From: Austropuccinia psidii
Taxonomy: Eukaryota; Basidiomycota; Pucciniomycetes; Pucciniales; Sphaerophragmiaceae
DNA: 64,000 nt
Direction: 5' to 3'
Assembly (NCBI GenBank): GCA_023105745.1
Contig: JALGQZ010000004.1
Span: 39,942,437 to 40,006,436, forward strand
Part shown: one piece after another, positions 58,061 to 64,000 of the stretch
Layout: every line of letters begins with the position of its first letter
Numbering within the stretch: the first letter of the stretch is position 1
The notes under the pieces: model-generated
Database searches by the model: none
What the model was told of the DNA's origin: nothing
Seen by the model: only the letters and a program-made list of their open reading frames with translations
Made by a program: the position numbers and the translations under genes

Positions 58061-58759
58061 TCAGCCTTCTGGCAATGCAGGATATTATGTTACGATTTTC
58101 TTAAATAACCAATTCTATGCCTTTGAACTCAATTTGGAAGACGTTTCTATAGCTTGGCTCAAAGCTTCCTCCAATAACCATTCCTTGGAACCCTCGGTTT
58201 TCTCCAATATTGGGAGTACCATTACCCAATTTGACCATTCCGTGCCTGAGGATCTAGAACCAATTGTTGATCCTCAATTACTTTCTTCATCCACCCTCAA
58301 TCCTTTGGCCAAAAAATTTATTCCAGTGACTATTTCCCCCGATTTCCATCTTCCTACTTCTCCCATTGCTACTCTTCCTGCCTATTCTCCTCCTATAAGT
58401 CCAATCTCCAAATTTGATCCAACTTCTCCCCATTGTACCAAACAAAGCCTTCAAGCCAAATTCCTCTTTTCTTTTGAGCTGTTCCGCGACGAAATGGCCA
58501 ATACAAAACAATTAATCAAAAAACTTTTCCATAAGGTCGCCCGAGATGCTGCCAACAATCACTTGCATGAGGCGGTCGTCTTGTTGATTCGCACCATACT
58601 CCACTGGTATAACCAGATGGAGCAGTAAGTTCTTTTTCTTTTTTTTTAAACAATAATAAAAAAAATAATTAATATATATATATATTTTTTAGTATTTTGA
58701 TCGAGCTGATTCAATTCAAACCTCACGACAATACCTCTGAACCCAAATTTAACAAATAA
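58061..58759 (+). CDS. Antisense spliced gene of element B, unrecognised protein (3' exons)
   Basis: The frame is open from a stop at 58038 with no ATG at its start. It therefore needs an upstream exon, probably joined at an AG near 58060-58065 (CAAAGTCAG). It reads NAGYYVTIFLNNQFYAFELNLED, then a Ser/Pro-rich middle and a helical end (FELFRDEMANTKQLIKK to LIRTILHWYNQME). A donor GTAAGT at 58625 and an acceptor TTTTTTAG at 58691-58692 frame a 68-bp intron. Splicing joins the frame to ILIELIQFKPHDNTSEPKFNK and TAA at 58757-58759. The homologous but broken exon in element A (20490-20930) ends at the same donor. 5' exons are not resolved; 57440-57530, 57775-57825 and 57915-57960 have exon-like GC. 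The family is unknown to me. It is opposite to gag, so it must use its own promoter. Confidence 0.65.
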
Positions 58760-59528
58760 AAAAAACAAAAAAAAATTATTTTTATTTTATTTTATTTTAT
58801 TATTTATTTACAATCAAGGCAATTTTTTCTTTTTTTTCTTCTTTTTTTTAGTCTTTTGGGCAGATGTTCTGTGGGTTCCATTATTTTGTCGGATCTTGAC
58901 TATTGAGTCAAGTGCTGCAGTTATTTTTAAAGATTCATTTTTTACTTTACTTTGATTTGTGAGCTCATTGGAGCTTTCAGCCTTGATTAATCAATTGAAT
59001 GCCCTTTTTTTTATGAGCTCATTGGAGCAATTTTTATTTTAATTAATTAATTAATTATTTTATGTGTATTTATTTATTTATTTGATTGGAGTGTTCCAAG
59101 TTGGTAATAATGGAAAAGACATTAAAGAAAATAGTTTTGCCCTTGAGAAAACTGTGCCCAAAAAAAATGAACACAAAATAAAAATGAAAATAAAATAAAA
59201 TAAATAAATAAAAATAAATATTTAACATAGAATAAAGGAAATAAAAAACTAAGATAAAGAAATAAAACAATAAAACAAGATATAATAATAAATCTTTTTT
59301 TTTATGTATATAAATAAACTCAAATGTCCCAACTAAGTCAATAAGAAAAAATATAATAAAAATACAACCAAATAAAAAAACACAATGAATCCATAATTAA
59401 ATAAATGATTAATAACAATTAATACAGGACAATAAACTACATGATAAGTATAAGGAGCAAATCCATATATATATATATTATAATAGAATAAATGGGTTAA
59501 CATATGATACTCCTCTGGGGCTTAAACT
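58760..59528. other. AT-rich spacer between antisense gene and polyprotein end in element B
   Basis: Low-complexity A/T sequence. A GC-richer piece at 58855-58930 follows another TTTTTTTAG acceptor-like site and could be a further exon or 3' untranslated sequence of the plus-strand gene. I see no other gene. Confidence 0.45.
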
Positions 59529-60455
59529 TTAATCCCCTTTTTGATTTATGTCTTTCAAATTTAAAAGAAATTTCACTTTTAAACTTATGATTAAAGAAAT
59601 TATATAATTTTTTTTAATTTTATGCTTGAGAACTCTGAGAGGAAGAGGGATTTTCTCTTGCTGATTATTATAAGTAAGTTTCAGATTAACTTCAATTTTA
59701 TTTCTTGTGGTATGTTCATTATTTTGATTTCTGATAAAGAATTTTCTGGTTTTTGTATTTCTAGTGACTTTTCTTTCTCTAGAAATATGCATTGGTTAGG
59801 CCAAAGTGTTATCATGCAGAATTTTAGGCATATGGCCTAAAGGTATAGTATTTTCTTGGGGGAGTTGAAAGTTATGTGACTCCAATCTCTGGTCCAAATT
59901 TTTTGTTTCAACTTGTTGGTTGTTTATATTAAATAATGCATTATAAAGTTTTAAGATTTCTTTTTCTTCAGAGGTTAACTGGTCTTGACCTGCTTGCTCT
60001 GAAGGAGTGAAAGGTTAGTTTTCCTCATCTTCTTTCTTCAAAATTCCCTCAGATGGATTTTTGTCCATTTCTTTTGAGAATGTGACGTCATAGTTTGAGG
60101 GTTCATCAGTATTTACTTGAAAGTGGGGAGTTTGAGGATTTATATCCCAATTTTGATTAAGTTCTTGAATGAAAAGAGGAGGACCCTACTGATGTGTACT
60201 TGATTCCTCGGGTTGAGATAACACTTCATTATTTTTAGGATTTCTTTTGAATATTTCTTTGAGAAGAGCTTGGATTTCTTCTTCTGGTTTAGGAAAGGTG
60301 CCTGTATTGTTTAGATTATTCCCTTGGTTAAAAAGTACAGAAAATAGGTCTGGAATATCATCTATAAATAAGTCACTTTCAGATAATAATGTATCCTGAA
60401 TTGGTTTCTTTTCCCTCTAAAATAAATTGAAGGCGTTTGATTTTCTAATGTTGAA
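59529..60455 (-). pseudogene. C-terminal tail of the element B polyprotein
   Basis: Minus-strand frames read an acidic Pro/Gln-rich part (near 60290: KPEEEIQALLKEIFKRN), then a basic tail ending at 59529. It corresponds in place and composition to 18814-19798 of element A. Stops occur near 60190, 60015 and at other places. It has no enzyme motif, and the role is unknown. Confidence 0.55.
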
Positions 60456-61750
60456 TTATTTTTGATTTTCTTCTGAAAGGTCTTCATTAACTTTATGAGT
60501 GTGTTCCATATCATAAATTCCCTCTGAATGGAAGGTGTTTACTTTGAAGGTACTCAGACTGTTTTCCCCCTCCTCTTCTTCTTTTGAGTGGTAAAATTCT
60601 CCCTTTTTCTTCATTTCTTCTTCTCCTTCTATCCCAATATCTTCTGAATTTTCACTTTCTTCATCTTCTATTGATGACTTATGAATACTCTTTATAACAG
60701 AAAAGTAATGACAAAATTTCTTCCCCAAAATTGAATGGTTTGATGATCCTTCAACTGTAAATGGTAAGTAAATGGTTTCATCAGTTGGCATAACAATCTG
60801 ACTTTCTTCATTAAAATTTTATGTTTTGTTTTATTTTTCTTCTTGGGCTTCATTCCAATACTTCATCCAATTTTTAATGGCAAAATATTTTCTTCTAGGC
60901 TTGGGTTCATAATTGCCATAACAGGATATTCTTCCCATCCTACTCTAACATAAATTGGTGAGTTTAATCCACAATTGGGTGACAAATTAGCAAAGGAATT
61001 ATCTTGAGAGCTGTCACTACCAATAGATTCTGTGCTGCTTTCTATTTCTAATTCCATAAAACTTAACTTTTTAATTGCTTGGTCTAAGCCCAAAGGTTCT
61101 TGAGATTGAATTGATCCTTCTTCTGATAAATTTGTTTCTAACTTTTGATTTGTTGGTTCCACTTCAGGTTCAGTTATGCTATTTTCAATTTCAGTTGGAT
61201 GGATTTCTTCTAAAATGGTTGGTTGAGTTCCAGGGCATTGAAAGTCCCATTGAACTTGAGATTTATTATTATTTCTTATTTTAGAAATTATTTTTGAAAG
61301 ATATCTTTTGATTTTAGAGGACCCCTTCATTTTGGAATCATTACAGTATTCTTCATTAGAGGTTGCATCCTTTTTCTTTTTCCAATAAGTACCATTATTT
61401 CCAAATTTATTTGAAACACTTTTAACTAGCTGTTTTGGCTTTAAGCCTTTCTTTTGTACTGGTTCCACTTCAATAGTGGAAGCTTCCATGTTAGAGCTAT
61501 AAGTATTTTCAAATTTTGGATGGAGAAGAGGGTCATTATTGTATAGGTTGCTAATTCTCTGTGAAGATACTAATAATGGTTCAATTTTTTGAGGTTCCTT
61601 TTCTTTCACATGATATATTGACTCATTTATTTTCTTGCTACTATAATTTCTCTTCTCTTCAATATTAAATTGAACTTTCTTGGGGGGTGATTTCGATTTT
61701 GCTTCTTCATTTTTCAGTTCTGTTATTCTAGCCATATTACACATTTCCAT
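60456..61750 (-). pseudogene. Linker and second retropepsin-like domain (PR2) of element B
   Basis: 60863-61750 is open for 295 codons. It holds the Glu/Ser/Lys-rich linker (EVEPVQKKGLKPKQL as in A) and the start of PR2, IYVRVGWEEYPVMAIMNPS, where N-P-S stands in place of the catalytic D-T/S-G. After a stop and frame change, 60456-60791 continues with PTDETIYLPFTVEGSSNHSILGKKFCHYF, the second retropepsin landmark, and an acidic tail. The fold is probably kept but the active site is gone. In element A the triplet is D-Q-T. Confidence 0.7.
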
Positions 61751-62368
61751 TCCTCTTGGTGGTCCTGTATGCCCTCATTTTGATTCTGGTGTACATCTAG
61801 GTATACACAATCTTCTTCCATCTGATTCTTTGTAACTGGTAATTTCACCTTGTTGTCCAAAGTGGGCAAGTCTAATTCCATTGTCTGAAAGGAAAGGTCT
61901 TCCAATAACTGTGTGAACCGCACCTCTGGCTACAAAGAAGTGAATTCTTCTTTCATCACCAGATGGTAAGACAAGCAAGGTATTTTCAGATAATCCCACA
62001 CTTTCTGTGCTGTGACCTCCAATTCCTCTAAGCCTCATGTTTAGAACTCTCATTGGTAATTTTGCTTTTATGGACTCCACTTCTGGTATTATACTGAGTT
62101 CAGCTCCAGCATCTACTAATGCCTTTACTATATGCCCTTCTTGTCCAACTGAGACCTCAATCATCCCAAGGGGAAAAGAGTAATGCATTTTATCTTGAGC
62201 TATCATTTCTTGGGTGGTTGTTTGCTCCTGACTATTGATTAATCTAAGAGACATTAAGTATTTCCTTTCTTTGTCTGAGAGAAACTTTAATTCTTGCATA
62301 AACTTGGGTGAGATTGTGACTATTTCTTCTAAGGTGAGGTTAATTTTCTGATCCATTACCTTCTTCAT
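61751..62368 (-). pseudogene. First retropepsin domain (PR1) of element B
   Basis: 197 codons are open at 61775-62368 starting MKKVMDQKINLTLEEIV. The active-site block reads KALVDAGAELSIIPE (D-A-G, where element A has D-T-G), followed by LRGIGGHSTESVGLS and VIGRPFLSDNGIRLAHFGQ. The Thr-to-Ala change in the triplet would weaken or abolish activity. It follows Gag after one stop (62378-62383 region). High similarity to A over the whole length shows the ancestral protein clearly. Confidence 0.83.
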
Positions 62369-62383
62369 AACTTTTTCAATTAT

Positions 62384-64000
62384 TCATCCTTCTTCTTCAA
62401 CTAAAAGCTTTTTGTTCACTTTCACCTGTGGTAGTTTGATTAGAGCTTTCTTATCAGTCTCCTTCTCTTTTGCTGATGTATTAGGGTTTGGTTTGGTTGG
62501 TTCTGGTGGTTTAAAAACCTCTTCTGATTTTGATGACTTATATTTTGTAGGTAATGATACCTTTTCTTCTTCAGCTTCTTCTTCTTCAATGAATCCATCA
62601 GGAATACTTTTATTCTTTTTTATGGTGTCTTTGGGTTGAATAGTCTCTTTTGAGGGAAGGGGTTGGGCTTTAGATTTCTCTTGATTTTCAATCCTTTGCT
62701 TTGTGTTTCTCAAGCCATAAGCATACCCAAAAGGTTCTTCCAATCCTGTTGAAATGCATAGTGGTTCCCAATCACCCCAATTGTCCATTGATATAAAGGC
62801 AGTTGATTTTTCCTTTTTCTTTTGTTCTTCCTCTTTGGTCTTTTCCTCTAACTTTCTTTTGAGTTCCTCTTGTTCCTTCTGAAATTCTCTGACTAAATAT
62901 TTTGGTGGAAATTTTCCATCATTAGGAACCCTTTCCCAATTGGGATATAAATAATTGAGACCTTGTCTGATAACCCATTTCTTGTTTTGATCCTCCACTA
63001 ATTCAGTACATCTTCCAACTGAATGACCTTCTTCCATGAAATAGTAACATTTAACAGCAAACTTTGGTACATTCTGTGCTGGAACATAGGGTACACTTCT
63101 GTTTGGTGGTGGAGCAACATTATCTCTTGGTCTGAATCCTTGATAGCTTGACTGAGGGTTATTAATTATTTTATTTTGGGGCCTAGCCACATTAGTTAAT
63201 TCATTTAATTGATCCATGAACTGTTTGACCTCTTCATTTTCAGTAGGTGCCTCCTTCTTGACTATTTCCTTTTGTTCTTTTAAGGCTCTTGTAAGTTCTT
63301 TCATTTTCTTAAGGGCTTCTTGCATTCCTGGAAATACCTCTTCCTTGAATTGAACTCTCTGTTCCTTGTTCTTTGATTCTTTCTGTTCAACTATCCTTGG
63401 AGGTGAAAGTCTTTTGGTGACCAATACTCTTGCTTCCAATTCCTGTTCAATGTACTTCTTCAAGATCCTCATTGGTGGGATGAGATATCCTCCATCTTCT
63501 GCTCTAACCATGACATTCTCCTTTATCATTTCTTTACTGATAGCTCCTTTTACGTCTGCAGAGAGACAGTTAAACAGATCCTCATGAAACATATTATCTT
63601 GAGGAATATATTTATATCTTAAAAGGTAGGTAATAATTGTCTCATATTCTCCCATAAATCTCTTATACTGCAAAAGATTACTGATTCCACCTTCATCCTG
63701 TGTATCATTGAATAGCTGTACAAGGAAATCCTTTCTATATCTTCTTTCAGGTTCAACTCTCCCCCATTTTGTTATAAGGTCCTTTTTAAGCTGGGTCCAA
63801 TTTCCTTCTTCATATCCTGGAATAGCTTCTATTGAGTCACTAATTTTGGAATCTGTTGTCCAAAAGGCCATCTGCATTGCCAGATCTTCTTATGTTGCAC
63901 CTTCAATTTGGGCTATCCTTTCAATGTTTTGATAAATTTCTCAGCTTCTTCACCATTGAAATTGAGGTTGTAATTCTTTGCTTTAATTTTTACTACTGAT
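62384..64000 (-). pseudogene. Gag of element B, N-terminus outside the window
   Basis: 497 codons are open at 62384-63877: the capsid block MQMAFWTTDSKISDSIEAI, PGYEEGNWTQLKKDLITKWGR and NMFHEDLFNCLSADVKGAIS, a coiled Lys/Glu region, then CYYFMEEGHSVGRC. This is the knuckle with Phe in place of the second Cys. It ends in a long acidic/Lys-rich tail (KRKLEEKTKEEEQKKKEK). Upstream, the match to A continues to 64000 through a TAA near 63893 and a frameshift near 63935. It lacks A's 352-bp duplication. Confidence 0.87.

Larger units (their letters stand above)
53000..64000 (-). mobile_element. Element B: Gag/protease LTR element of the A family, runs off the window
   Basis: On the minus strand the order is Gag (right edge), retropepsin, degenerate second retropepsin, basic tail, AT-rich region with antisense gene, polypurine tract and 3' LTR (53000-55325). 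It is homologous to element A throughout, and again no RT, RNase H or integrase can be seen. The 5' LTR lies outside the window. It is inserted in the second LTR of element C. The left flank ends ACAC, so a target duplication of 4-5 bp is expected on the far side. Confidence 0.9.

Noticed and set aside
1..64000. Repeat-induced point mutation (RIP) as the cause of the many stops
   Set aside because: Some stops are C-to-T or G-to-A (CAG to TAG, TGG to TGA), but others are transversions or frameshifts, and LTR pairs differ by only a few percent. No strong directional pattern can be claimed by eye.

Overview
The window looks like a transposon-packed, AT-rich stretch of a fungal nuclear genome. 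There are no prokaryotic genes, rRNA or tRNA genes. The coding material is almost entirely LTR-retrotransposon polyproteins of the Ty3/gypsy (Metaviridae) type, with short GT-AG introns. From general recall of such polyprotein families, the best guess is a rust fungus (Pucciniales), possibly Austropuccinia psidii or a relative. That is inference and no search was run.

Layout. Letters are my own names. Element F (minus strand, old) spans the left part: its Gag lies at 1-1366 and 10635-11660, its leader at 26429-26909 and its 5' LTR at about 26910-28808. Element D (1367-10634, plus, target duplication GGATA) is inserted in F's gag. Element A (11661-26428, plus, apparent 4-bp duplication ATAT) is inserted in F's leader. 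Element E (28903-39183, plus, target duplication CATAA), a complete but inactivated relative of F, lies 94 bp beyond F's LTR. A host-like island follows (39184-43656). It holds one good-looking single-exon gene (40290-41882, minus; possible secreted protein) and a Tc1/mariner transposase relic (43162-43610, minus). An F-type LTR begins at 43657. Element C, a relative of D, is inserted in it at 44377. Element B, a relative of A on the minus strand, is inserted at 53000 in C's second LTR and runs off the right edge.

Three retroelement lineages are present. C and D are chromoviruses with Gag, protease, RT, RNase H, integrase and a chromodomain, all broken by stops and frameshifts. E and F form a second Ty3 family with an intron-bearing leader and gag, retropepsin, RT/RNase H, integrase and a chromodomain-like tail. 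A and B are the unusual ones. Their LTRs are about 2.3-2.5 kb. The coding region encodes a Gag with a CCHC knuckle, a retropepsin, a second degenerate retropepsin-like domain and a basic tail, but no reverse transcriptase, RNase H or integrase can be seen. Between the polyprotein and the 3' LTR lies AT-rich DNA that carries, in both copies and in antisense orientation, homologous exons of an unrecognised spliced gene, a strong hairpin at the matching place, and repeated polypurine-tract motifs.

How the parts may work together (inference): A/B would depend on enzymes supplied in trans by autonomous Ty3 elements while supplying their own Gag and protease. The antisense gene would be a passenger or accessory gene. 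Every enzyme region readable here in C, D and E carries disabling changes, so this locus is mainly a stratified record of insertions around one plausible host gene.
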